Shown here piece by piece: positions 1-7,314 of a stretch of DNA of 14,768 nt; the stretch's first letter is position 1; every line of letters begins with the position of its first letter. Origin of the DNA: Proteobacteria bacterium UBA1844 (lineage in GTDB: Bacteria; Pseudomonadota; Gammaproteobacteria; Steroidobacterales; Woeseiaceae); NCBI GenBank assembly GCA_002338615.1, contig DDIS01000184.1:1-14768 (forward strand), given 5' to 3'. Position numbers and translations under genes: made by a program. The notes under the pieces are model-generated. The model was not told the origin of the DNA, ran no database searches, and worked only from the letters and a program-made list of their open reading frames with translations.

Positions 1-35
1 GCAGGCGAGCTATGAAACGAAGCTTTTCATCCATC

Positions 36-92
36 GGTTTACACTCATTCCATGGCATTCGGGTTCTCCCCAAATGCGTCAATGTGTAAACC
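36..92. repeat. Separated 9-bp inverted repeat
   Basis: GGTTTACAC at 36-44 is the exact reverse complement of GTGTAAACC at 84-92, with 39 bases between. The outer flanks (ccatc on the left, catg on the right) extend the symmetry imperfectly. It could be a pair of operator half-sites or the ends of a decayed element. No function can be assigned. Confidence 0.5.
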
Positions 93-162
93 ATGTGTTC
101 GGAATAATCTGTAAGCTATGTGTCGCTAAGGACAGCAGCGCAGGTGGTCCATTAACAAGTTT

Positions 163-245
163 CGAACCAACAATCGCCCGCAGGGCGATGGTTCGCACCG
201 AGCAGGACGCAGTCCTGCGACAGTCGAGCCGCGCAGCGGTTCGAC
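163..245 (+). repeat. Array of three stem-loops sharing a GCA loop
   Basis: There are three adjacent hairpins. Hairpin 1 has a perfect 7-bp stem (173-179 with 183-189), extended by CGAACC at 163-168 pairing with GGTTCG at 190-195 around a 4-base bulge. Hairpin 2 has a perfect 7-bp stem (202-208 with 212-218). Hairpin 3 has a 10-bp stem (223-232 with 236-245) with one G-T pair (228 with 240), which is a G-U wobble only if the plus strand is transcribed. All three have loop GCA closed by C-G, so each is centred on CGCAG, while the stem sequences are unrelated. This points to a conserved structure, perhaps a structured RNA or a palindromic repeat family. The family is not recognised. Confidence 0.65.
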
Positions 246-292
246 CATCCAGTCTCCCCGACTTCACATCCTCTCCTGCCGGCACCTTACCC

Positions 293-310
293 AGCTTTGC
301 AATCAAAGCT
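293..310. repeat. 7-bp hairpin, possible weak terminator or operator
   Basis: AGCTTTG (293-299) and CAAAGCT (304-310) are exact reverse complements around loop CAAT. AATTTGACAT follows. The stem is AT-rich and the T run is short, so as a plus-strand terminator it would be weak. It could end a transcript carrying the three upstream hairpins, or be a protein-binding dyad. Confidence 0.35.
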
Positions 311-463
311 AATTTGACATAACCCAGAATAACTGCAGGCGTCGGCAGCATCTTCCGTTGCATGGCTGAAAACCACGACCTTCGGCACAGTATCGAGCCG
401 ATAAATTCGTTACAAAACCGGGTGAACAATATCGTTCTGCCCGCCCACCGGGTGGCGCTCTGC

Positions 464-478
464 AGAGGAAAAAAATTG
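464..478 (+). promoter_or_regulatory. Ribosome binding site deciding a TTG start
   Basis: AGAGGA at 464-469 is followed by six A and then TTG at 476. This is ideal Shine-Dalgarno spacing. It favours the TTG over the in-frame ATG at 362, which has no recognisable ribosome binding site and would place 38 unlikely residues before the signal peptide. Confidence 0.6.
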
Positions 479-1462
479 GGCCCGCGCGATCCGGTTATCA
501 ACGAGTTCAGGCAGCTTGCGGCAACGCTCCTGGTGTTGTTGCTGGCGGGCTGTGCGGCCGAGCCACCGACCGTCGATTCCACCGCGGACGAAGTCACCGT
601 GCTGCCGCCTGTTACTGCAAGACGGATGGAAATTCCGGTGCGAACGACCCTGCCAGTACCGCCGACGCCGACCCAGGTCCAACCGGCATTGCCCGCACCG
701 CCGTTGGTGGCGATAGTCCTGACAGGGCGTCAACCTGCCTACGACGATGTCGCGTTCGAACTCGGGGAACGACTCGAGCATTACGAAATATATGACCTTA
801 GCGACAAGAGCCAGCCCGCCGAAACGGTATTCCGGCTCATCAACGACTCGGACTCGGGTGCAGTGGTTGCAATCGGACTTGAAGCCACTCAGGCATCTGT
901 TGCCATGACAGCGTTGCCCGTGGTCTACGCCCAGGTATTTAACTATCGAAGCAACGGCCTCGTTACGGAGCGCAGCAAAGGTGTTTCAGCCATTGCGCCA
1001 CTTGATGCGCAACTCGCGGCGTGGCAACAAACGACCCCGGAGTTGCGCCGCATCGGCGCGATAATTGGTGAAGGTCACGAAGACCTGATCCGAGAAGCCG
1101 AGGCGGCCGCTGATAATCATGGTGTCCAGCTGACCATACAGATTGTCAGGAACGATCAGGAGGCCCAGTACCAGTTTCGTCGCATGGTTACCGAGATCGA
1201 CGGCTTCTGGCTCTTTCCGGATAGCCGGATTTTGAGTACTCGCGCCCTCCGGGAACTGTTGTCACAGGCCGAGCAACGCCAGGTGAGTGTTGCCGTCACG
1301 AACGACGCGCTCTTGTCCCTTGGCGCAGATATCAGCCTGTCGGCTGTCGCCACCAATATTGCGGCAACGATTGTCGAGGTTCTGCGCCGAATTCAAGCAG
1401 GAAAGCTGCAGGACATTCCGGAAATCACGCCACTAAGTGCCATCCAGGTTGTTGTGAACTGA
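476..1462 (+). CDS. ABC-type substrate-binding lipoprotein (ABC_sub_bind family)
   Basis: This predicted envelope lipoprotein has 328 residues from the TTG start (366 if the ATG at 362 is used). A hydrophobic stretch ends in the lipobox LLAGC with Cys26. The next residue is Ala rather than Asp, which suggests an outer-membrane destination. A Pro-rich linker (about 50-75) leads to a two-lobed periplasmic-binding-protein fold. Landmarks such as LPVVYAQVFN, the GVSAIAPLDAQLA segment and a late TNDALLSLGAD match the ABC_sub_bind (TrpX-like) family. No ATPase or permease gene lies nearby. The stop codon overlaps the start of the downstream GGDEF-EAL gene by one base (TGATG), so translation is probably coupled. 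I infer that it senses a ligand for that enzyme rather than serving transport. The family is fairly sure; the ligand is unknown. Confidence 0.75.
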   Translation: MGPRDPVINEFRQLAATLLVLLLAGCAAEPPTVDSTADEVTVLPPVTARRMEIPVRTTLPVPPTPTQVQPALPAPPLVAIVLTGRQPAYDDVAFELGERLEHYEIYDLSDKSQPAETVFRLINDSDSGAVVAIGLEATQASVAMTALPVVYAQVFNYRSNGLVTERSKGVSAIAPLDAQLAAWQQTTPELRRIGAIIGEGHEDLIREAEAAADNHGVQLTIQIVRNDQEAQYQFRRMVTEIDGFWLFPDSRILSTRALRELLSQAEQRQVSVAVTNDALLSLGADISLSAVATNIAATIVEVLRRIQAGKLQDIPEITPLSAIQVVVN

Positions 1463-3669
1463 TGCGTCCGGCGCTTGCTTTCCAGTCAATTTTCGAACGT
1501 GCAGCCAGCGTCTATTCGCATTGGCGCGCAGACCGCGGCAAGCGGGTTCTTGTTAATGAAATACTCAGTATCCAGATTGTGACGGCCACCATCATCGGCG
1601 CACTCGCCATTGTTGCACTTTACTGGGGCGGACAATGGGTACTCAAAGACAGCTACGGCCGCTGGGCGCAACAATGGACCGGCGAACTTAACGAACTGGG
1701 TGCTCCCTTGTACCTGGATAACGACGGTGAAGCCAAATTCAGGCTGGAGAGTTTTGTAGGTCGATATCCGGAGATTGAACAGGTCAGCTACTACTCCCCC
1801 AATGGGAACTTACTGTTCAGCGTTGCAAACTCGGACGTCAGCGAGACTCCGGAGGCGCTGTCGACCAAAAAGCTTGAAAAAGCGAAACTGCTGATTGGCA
1901 CTGATGAACCGTACCTCCTTGACGGAGGGATCCTCAATCCACGGCAGTTCGACATCGTGGCACCGATCTGGATCGAGTCCTTAAGCGAAGCCGACCTGTT
2001 CAATTTTGATGCCGACATCACGCCCGCGACCGCGGCGACCGAGCTGATCGGATACGTCAATATACAGCTCGACTACCTGATATTTCACGATGAACTGCTT
2101 GCCAATATCCGGACCGTGGTCCTGATTCTGGCGGCATTGCTTGCAATCTTTGTCTGGACCAGCCACCGCACTTTAAAGAAAGCGCTTTGTTCGTTCTCTA
2201 ACCTGCAGTTGCCTATCAGGCAGCTGGCACAAGGCAATCTCGACGTAGAGTTCGAGCCCGCGGAACATCGCGAGATTTCCGACATTGTGGAGGCACTCGA
2301 GAAGACAGCATCAGCGCTCAGCGAGCGCGATTCCCGATTGTTGGAGCTCGCTAATCACGATGGCCTGACTGGGCTCCTGAATCGGCGACGCTTTGTCGAA
2401 GACCTGAAAGAAGAGTTGACACGAATCGTGCAAGACAAGCATGTCAGCGCCTTGTTCTTTATCGACCTTGATCGATTCAAATACGTAAACGATAGCTGCG
2501 GACACCCCGCCGGCGACCGCCTGATACGGCGAGTCGCGGACGAACTCCTGGAAACCGTGGACGTCACTTCCGGCACAGTCGCCCGCTTTGGCGGTGATGA
2601 GTTTGTCGTCCTGCTCAGGAATACCAGTAGCCAGTCTGCACGTACCAGCGCTGAAAAAATCCTGACTAACGTACGCCGCCTTGCGCACTTCGAGGACGAA
2701 AGGATTTTTCATGTCCACTGCAGCATCGGCATAGTGATGATCGACGGGTCAAACACCGATCAGGATGACCTGGTGGCGAAAGCAGACATTGCCTGCCACG
2801 AAGCCAAAGCCGCGGGACGCAATCGTGTTTCATTTTTTGAGCAGTCAGAAGAACGCAGCACACGCACCTCGGCCGATGTTGGCTGGATGAATAAATTGCG
2901 CACGGCAATCGACGAAGACAGTTTCGAGCTCCGTTTCCAGCCAATTAACCGTATCGACAATGGCCAAACCATCCACCATGAAGTACTCATTCGCTTGCGC
3001 GATCAGGATGGGCGCATTGTCGGACCGGATGCATTCCTGCCATCGGCGATACGTTTCGGTCTCATGTCCGAAATTGACTTTCTTGTAATTCGCAAGGCCG
3101 CCAAAGCGTGGGCGAATTTTGACTCCGGCCAGCAGGCTCTGCGCCTGTCCATCAATCTGTCGGCGAATGCATTTGAATCCGACGATCTGGCGGCAACCGT
3201 GGCCAGTACATTTAAGGAATTCAAAGTAGACCCGTCCCGGATTACTTTCGAAATTACGGAAAGCCTGGCAATTCGACGGCCGCAGAATGTTGAACAACAG
3301 ATCGACCAGTTGCGGAAGTTGGGGTGCATGCTTGCGCTTGATGATTTCGGCACCGGCTACAGCTCGTTCAGCTATTTGCAAAAACTGCAATTTGACTTCA
3401 TCAAGATCGACGGTATTTTCGTCCAGGATATTCTGCACAATCCGGTCGATCAGAAGATGATTCGATTAATCGCGGAAATCGGATCTGAAGCCAACATGCA
3501 GACGGTTGCCGAGTATGTGCAAAATGCCGAATCGTTGGCCCTGCTCGGCGAGTTGGGCGTGGATCTCGCGCAAGGCTATTTTGTCGGTCGGCCGGCGCGC
3601 AGCCCGCAATTTCGCAGTACGCCCATTTCACTCAGTTCCCGTCGTTCGCGCCGGTCTTTAAGGCAGTAG
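1462..3669 (+). CDS. Membrane-bound GGDEF-EAL c-di-GMP cyclase/phosphodiesterase
   Basis: This 735-residue protein has transmembrane helices at about 36-56 and 216-233 flanking a periplasmic sensor region of about 160 residues, then a HAMP-like linker (about 234-285). The GGDEF domain (about 295-460) keeps the active motif GGDEF at 377-381. The RxxD inhibitory site expected at 368-371 is absent (VTSG). The EAL domain (about 475-715) has EVL at 507-509 in place of EAL but keeps the metal- and substrate-binding residues: Glu507, Asn565, Glu597, Asp627-Asp628 in DDFGTGYSS, Lys648, Glu684 and Gln704. Both activities look chemically possible: c-di-GMP synthesis and hydrolysis to pGpG. The C-terminal tail (about 712-735) is rich in Arg and Ser. 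It overlaps the lipoprotein gene and is closely followed by a secreted protein. The direction of net activity cannot be read from sequence. Confidence 0.93.
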   Translation: MRPALAFQSIFERAASVYSHWRADRGKRVLVNEILSIQIVTATIIGALAIVALYWGGQWVLKDSYGRWAQQWTGELNELGAPLYLDNDGEAKFRLESFVGRYPEIEQVSYYSPNGNLLFSVANSDVSETPEALSTKKLEKAKLLIGTDEPYLLDGGILNPRQFDIVAPIWIESLSEADLFNFDADITPATAATELIGYVNIQLDYLIFHDELLANIRTVVLILAALLAIFVWTSHRTLKKALCSFSNLQLPIRQLAQGNLDVEFEPAEHREISDIVEALEKTASALSERDSRLLELANHDGLTGLLNRRRFVEDLKEELTRIVQDKHVSALFFIDLDRFKYVNDSCGHPAGDRLIRRVADELLETVDVTSGTVARFGGDEFVVLLRNTSSQSARTSAEKILTNVRRLAHFEDERIFHVHCSIGIVMIDGSNTDQDDLVAKADIACHEAKAAGRNRVSFFEQSEERSTRTSADVGWMNKLRTAIDEDSFELRFQPINRIDNGQTIHHEVLIRLRDQDGRIVGPDAFLPSAIRFGLMSEIDFLVIRKAAKAWANFDSGQQALRLSINLSANAFESDDLAATVASTFKEFKVDPSRITFEITESLAIRRPQNVEQQIDQLRKLGCMLALDDFGTGYSSFSYLQKLQFDFIKIDGIFVQDILHNPVDQKMIRLIAEIGSEANMQTVAEYVQNAESLALLGELGVDLAQGYFVGRPARSPQFRSTPISLSSRRSRRSLRQ

Positions 3670-3687
3670 CCTGGCGGCGTGTCACTG

Positions 3688-5184
3688 ATGCTCATACCCC
3701 GCTCTCCAGTACGACTTGTCACCCGATTCTTGCCGTTGTACCTGGTGGTGGCATTGACTGCGCTGTTCACGAGCACGGCCGGGGCGGCACCGGGCGATAT
3801 TCTCTTCAGCGACAACTTTGACGACGGTAATCTTGGCCCCTGGACGAGGTCAAATATCCTGCGCGCCGGTGTCAGCAATGCGAACGGTTTTGGCGCCGCG
3901 GGCTCGTGGGGCGCGTATACGCGGTTTGGGGCGGTCACGGTAACGAGCCCGGCAATTAACGCCTTTGTCCCTGCGGCCCGGCTGAGTCTCTGGGTACGAC
4001 GCGGCGCGGACTCATTCAGCGAAGACACCGATAGCGGCGAAGACCTGGTCCTCGAGTATCTTCGTGACGATAACAGCTGGGGGGTGCTGAAGATCTATTT
4101 GGGTGGTGGCAGCAACGGCGAGGTGTACGACAGCAGCATTCTGCTACCGCCGGATGCGCTGCACAACGCACTTGCGATCCGTCTACGGCAAACGAATGGC
4201 AGTGGTTCTGGTTACGACTATTGGCATTTTGACAACGTCGTAGTCACAGAAACGACACCGCCCGAACCGCTCGCGGTCGGCAGCTGCGACGATTTCGAAG
4301 CCGGCCTGTCCGGCAACTGGAGCGTCTCGGCACTCTCCGGGTTCGCCGGGGTCAGCAATGCAACATTTTCCTCGCCCGAGAACTCGATGTATCTGAATGG
4401 CGGCGTCGTCACCGTACAGTCCAACGTCGTCGATACCAGCGACAGCAGTTTTGGCGACCTGGCTGTCTGGGTCCGGAGAGGCTCGGACAGCTTCTCCGAG
4501 TTGCCCGACGGTGGCGAAAACCTCATCGTCGAATACTTCAACGACAATTCAACCTGGGTACCGCTGGAGACCTTTACAGGCAGCGGCGCGGCGGGGCAAA
4601 TTTTTTCACGCAATTATGACCTGCCCGCAGCCGGCCGGCATGCCAATTTCCGGCTCCGTTTTCGGCAAAGCAACGGGTCGGGCGCAAACTACGATTTCTG
4701 GCACGTCGATGACGTCTGTTTCGATCTCAGTACCGACCCCCTGCTGCATGTCGCGAAATTTGCCGAGGTCGTGGCGGACCCCATTAATGGCAGCAGCGAT
4801 CCGCGCGCCATTCCGGGCGCTACGATGAAGTACAGAATTGTCGTGACAAATCAGGGGCCAGGCTCCACCGATCCGAACTCGCTGGTTATTACGGAGATCA
4901 TTCCACCCGAAACGACGCTATACGTAGCCACGATGAGCGGCGATCCAATCGTTTTTGTTGACGGATCGGTTGCCAGCGGGTTCTCCTTCGACTTCACCAG
5001 TGACGTCGCGTTCAGCAATCAACCCGGCGGAGGCGGCCCGTACAACTACCTTCCAGTGCCCGATGCAGCGGGTTACGATTCGAGCGTCACAGGCTTCAGC
5101 ATTACGCCAGGTGGAACCTTCAATGCGGCCATCGGCGGCAATTTTCCGCAGTTCACTATCGAACTGCAGGTGCGCATTAATTAG
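3688..5184 (+). CDS. Secreted protein with duplicated beta domain and DUF11-like C-terminus
   Basis: This is a 498-residue exported protein. Arg/Leu-rich residues lead to a hydrophobic core and a signal peptidase I site after Ala-Gly-Ala (about 33). Two homologous domains follow at about 38-187 and 200-347. Both contain an AGVSN segment, a WVRRG-DSFSE block, a V/L-EY block, R-RQ-NGSG and a Y-D-WH-D-V ending, which resembles a lectin-like jelly roll. Repeat 2 has Cys200 and Cys344, which could form a disulfide. The C-terminal part (about 352-498) has the TMKYRIVVTNQGPG pattern of DUF11-type beta-sandwich domains of surface proteins. An upstream GTG at 3679 is an alternative start. The gap after the GGDEF-EAL gene is under 20 bases, so they are probably co-transcribed. 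The likely role is a surface or matrix protein; no anchoring motif is seen. Confidence 0.75.
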   Translation: MLIPRSPVRLVTRFLPLYLVVALTALFTSTAGAAPGDILFSDNFDDGNLGPWTRSNILRAGVSNANGFGAAGSWGAYTRFGAVTVTSPAINAFVPAARLSLWVRRGADSFSEDTDSGEDLVLEYLRDDNSWGVLKIYLGGGSNGEVYDSSILLPPDALHNALAIRLRQTNGSGSGYDYWHFDNVVVTETTPPEPLAVGSCDDFEAGLSGNWSVSALSGFAGVSNATFSSPENSMYLNGGVVTVQSNVVDTSDSSFGDLAVWVRRGSDSFSELPDGGENLIVEYFNDNSTWVPLETFTGSGAAGQIFSRNYDLPAAGRHANFRLRFRQSNGSGANYDFWHVDDVCFDLSTDPLLHVAKFAEVVADPINGSSDPRAIPGATMKYRIVVTNQGPGSTDPNSLVITEIIPPETTLYVATMSGDPIVFVDGSVASGFSFDFTSDVAFSNQPGGGGPYNYLPVPDAAGYDSSVTGFSITPGGTFNAAIGGNFPQFTIELQVRIN

Positions 5185-5252
5185 GTTCTGCTCACGTTCA
5201 TTCGATCGCTGCGTTGACTTCCCTCGCCAGGCAATGTCATTGTCGCAACATC

Positions 5253-6419
5253 ATGCAGCCAACTCTCAAAAGTAAATTGCCCAACGTGGGCACGACGATA
5301 TTCACGGTCATGAGCCAGCTTGCGCATGAGCATGGTGCAATTAATCTGTCGCAAGGCTTTCCATCTTTTTCTCCGCCTGCCGAACTTACCGACATGATTG
5401 GCCATTACCTTAAACACGGCAATAACCAGTATGCGCCCATGCCCGGCGTGTTGACGCTGCGTGAAGCGATCGCGGAGAAGACCAGGCGATTCCAGGGCCG
5501 AACAGTCAATGCCGAGACAGAAATTACGGTTTGTTCGGGAGCCACCGAGGCCTTGTTCAGCACTATCCAGGCTGTCGTCAGGCGTGGTGACGAAGTCATC
5601 GTGTTTGATCCGGCTTACGATCTGTACGAACCAGCAATTCAGCTGGCAGGCGGTATCTGCCGACATGTGCCACTGGGACTCGCTGCGGGCAGTCTCGACT
5701 TCATACCTGACTGGCAGCAACTCGAAGAGTCGATTAGCAACAAGACGCGCCTGATCGTGTGTAATTTTCCGCACAATCCAACCGGGGCCATTCTCGACTC
5801 CACCGACCTCGACCGCCTTGCATCGCTCGTGCGTGACACCGGGATCCTGTTGCTGGCCGATGAGGTGTACGAGCATATCGTTTTTGACGAAAATACACAC
5901 ACCAGCCTGCTGTCCCATGAGGAACTATGGCCGCGTACTTTTATCGTTTCATCGTTCGGCAAGACTTTGCACGCAACCGGATGGAAAATCGGCTATTGCA
6001 TTGCGCCAGCCGCGCTCAGCGCTGAATTACGCCGCGTACATCAGTTCACGGTATTCGCTGTCAATACGCCGATTCAGAATGCCCTGGCGGAGTACCTGGG
6101 ATCCGACCCGGGTTTTATTGACAGTCTTGCCAGTTTCTATCAGCAGAAGCGCGACCTGTTTTGCCGGCTCTTTCAAGGATCAAGATTCAAACTACAACCT
6201 GCGCGGAGCACCTTCTTTCAGCTTGTCGACTACGCCGATATCAGCGCGGAAGGCGACGTCGACATCGCGCGGCGCTGGACTCGCGAGATCGGGGTTGCAT
6301 CTATTCCGCTATCGGTTTTCTGTGCGACACCGACAGCGCGACGACTACTTCGCTTCTGTTTCGCGAAAGACGACGCGACGCTGACAGACGCTGTCGAGCG
6401 CTTACGCGCACTCAGCTAG
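5253..6419 (+). CDS. ybdL: YbdL-like PLP-dependent aminotransferase (methionine aminotransferase family)
   Basis: This 388-residue class I/II aminotransferase is close to E. coli YbdL in length and along its whole sequence. The N-terminal GTTIFT-MS, INLSQGFP and NQYAPM-GV blocks and the C-terminal IPLSVFCA and RLR-L ending all match. Catalytic residues are visible: Asn175 in the NPTG block, Asp203 in ADEVYEHI, the Schiff-base Lys237 in SSFGKTLHATGWK, and the carboxylate-binding Arg367 near LLRFCFAK. The family transfers the amino group of methionine, and of some aromatic amino acids and histidine, to 2-oxo acids in the cytoplasm. The start at 5253 matches the family N-terminus although its ribosome binding site is weak; an upstream in-frame start at 5214 adds 13 unlikely residues. 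The stop codon lies within the left end of a MITE-like element. Confidence 0.9.
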   Translation: MQPTLKSKLPNVGTTIFTVMSQLAHEHGAINLSQGFPSFSPPAELTDMIGHYLKHGNNQYAPMPGVLTLREAIAEKTRRFQGRTVNAETEITVCSGATEALFSTIQAVVRRGDEVIVFDPAYDLYEPAIQLAGGICRHVPLGLAAGSLDFIPDWQQLEESISNKTRLIVCNFPHNPTGAILDSTDLDRLASLVRDTGILLLADEVYEHIVFDENTHTSLLSHEELWPRTFIVSSFGKTLHATGWKIGYCIAPAALSAELRRVHQFTVFAVNTPIQNALAEYLGSDPGFIDSLASFYQQKRDLFCRLFQGSRFKLQPARSTFFQLVDYADISAEGDVDIARRWTREIGVASIPLSVFCATPTARRLLRFCFAKDDATLTDAVERLRALS

Positions 6420-6580
6420 TGTCCCGTGCGGTTAATTCGATGCATGTAGTTCGAATCCGTTTTTTCGGCCTGCAAGGCTTGCCGACGAGTCATAGCCGTA
6501 GCTATGGCGAGAAGGCAAAACGCCGCAGGACGGTAAAACGGGCCGAAATAGATCAACGAATTAGCCGCACGCGACACCAG
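6416..6580. mobile_element. MITE-like palindromic element with 27-bp terminal inverted repeats
   Basis: Bases 6416-6442 match the reverse complement of 6554-6580 over about 27 bases with only a few mismatches; the shared core is GTGCGG-TAATTCG. Inside, TTTCGGCC near 6463-6470 pairs with GGCCGAAA at 6541-6548, and CATAGC (6491-6496) with GCTATG (6501-6506) around CGTA, so nearly the whole element can fold into one long hairpin. It has no coding capacity for a transposase. It sits between two convergent genes. No clear target-site duplication was found by eye. The parent insertion-sequence family is not identified. Confidence 0.7.
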
Positions 6581-6605
6581 TCTGTCGCTGCAAGAGGCGC
6601 ACGGC

Positions 6606-7226
6606 TCACGGCTGTGGCGGCAGCACGCTTTCAATGCGCTCCATAACGTCCAGTCGATGCACGAGATCATGGATGTAATCCAGTTGGTCCGTCTCGAGGA
6701 CCAGCACCTCGCACCGATCCCAGCCGCCGATCCACGCGTCGTACAGGCGTTCGAGGCGCTTCAGATAGGCGGGCGAAATGCCCTTCTCCATCCGGCGCCC
6801 GCGCAGGGCGATGCGTTGCCGTAAGGTACGCATCGAGCAACGGAGATAAATGAGCAGGTCCGGCGGCTCGATTGCATCCAGGATCGCATGGTACAAACCC
6901 TGGTAGGTGTCCCAGTCACGAGACGAGATCTTCTGCATTTGATGCAGCGCCGTCGCAAATATTTCCGCATCTTCAAATATCGTTCGATCAAGCGCGACAA
7001 CACCGGTCTGTCGGTCCAGTTCCTGGTGCAGGCGAAATTTATTGCTGAGGAAATATAGCTGCGACTGGAATGCCCAGCGTTTCATGTCCTTGTAGAAATC
7101 CGCGAGGTAAGGATTCTCGTCATTGGGCTCGTAAAAAGGCAGCACACCATAGTTTCTGGCAAGAAACTCGACCAGCGTCGACTTCCCGGTACCCATGTTT
7201 CCCGCGATGGCAATTGTGCGCTTCAT
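6606..7226 (-). CDS. Deoxynucleoside kinase family protein
   Basis: This 206-residue cytoplasmic kinase phosphorylates deoxynucleosides with NTP for dNTP salvage. The P-loop GNMGTGKST is at 9-17. YEPNDENPYL (32-41) carries the catalytic Glu33 of the family. The DR motif at 80-81 is followed by the FEDAEIFA segment, and an Arg-rich lid (LRGRRMEKG) lies at 141-149. Length is typical for the bacterial deoxyadenosine/deoxyguanosine kinase group. Substrate preference cannot be decided from sequence. It is divergent from hpt, 85 bases away, which fits purine salvage, and convergent with the aminotransferase across the MITE-like element. No strong ribosome binding site precedes the ATG, but MKRTIAIAGN is the expected N-terminus. 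Confidence 0.88.
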   Translation of the reverse strand: MKRTIAIAGNMGTGKSTLVEFLARNYGVLPFYEPNDENPYLADFYKDMKRWAFQSQLYFLSNKFRLHQELDRQTGVVALDRTIFEDAEIFATALHQMQKISSRDWDTYQGLYHAILDAIEPPDLLIYLRCSMRTLRQRIALRGRRMEKGISPAYLKRLERLYDAWIGGWDRCEVLVLETDQLDYIHDLVHRLDVMERIESVLPPQP

Positions 7227-7301
7227 GCGGCGCTACGATACCCTATTCCACTCTGGCGTCCATTGTCGGTATCCCCTATTCTCTGACTTAATCCAATTAA
7301 C

Positions 7302-7314
7302 GGAACCTGTCGTG
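7302..7314 (+). promoter_or_regulatory. Ribosome binding site supporting the GTG start of hpt
   Basis: GGAA at 7302-7305 lies at normal spacing before GTG at 7312. This start gives the usual family length. The longer in-frame reading from 7195 would overlap the start of the divergent kinase and add 39 residues without family similarity. Confidence 0.55.

Larger units (their letters stand above)
1..475. other. Non-coding leader region rich in inverted repeats
   Basis: No convincing gene is seen here. The short open frames lack a ribosome binding site and family-like sequence. The stretch is unusually dense in inverted repeats: a separated 9-bp pair (36-44 and 84-92), three consecutive stem-loops (163-245) and a 7-bp hairpin (293-310). 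It precedes the lipoprotein gene and may hold its promoter and leader, or the 3' end of something beginning left of the window. A TTGACA hexamer at 314-319 has no good -10 box at the normal distance, so no promoter is called. Confidence 0.6.

Noticed and set aside
74..322. Small plus-strand open frame in the left region
   Set aside because: It runs through the hairpin array, has no ribosome binding site and shows no protein-like pattern.
476..1462. Part of a complete ABC importer
   Set aside because: No ATPase or permease gene lies beside it; the next gene is a GGDEF-EAL protein.
2845..3438. Long minus-strand frame opposite the EAL domain
   Set aside because: It is antisense to a well-conserved catalytic domain and has no recognisable family features.
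5181..5918. Minus-strand frame of 245 residues opposite the aminotransferase
   Set aside because: The plus-strand protein matches YbdL throughout; the antisense frame has no family features.
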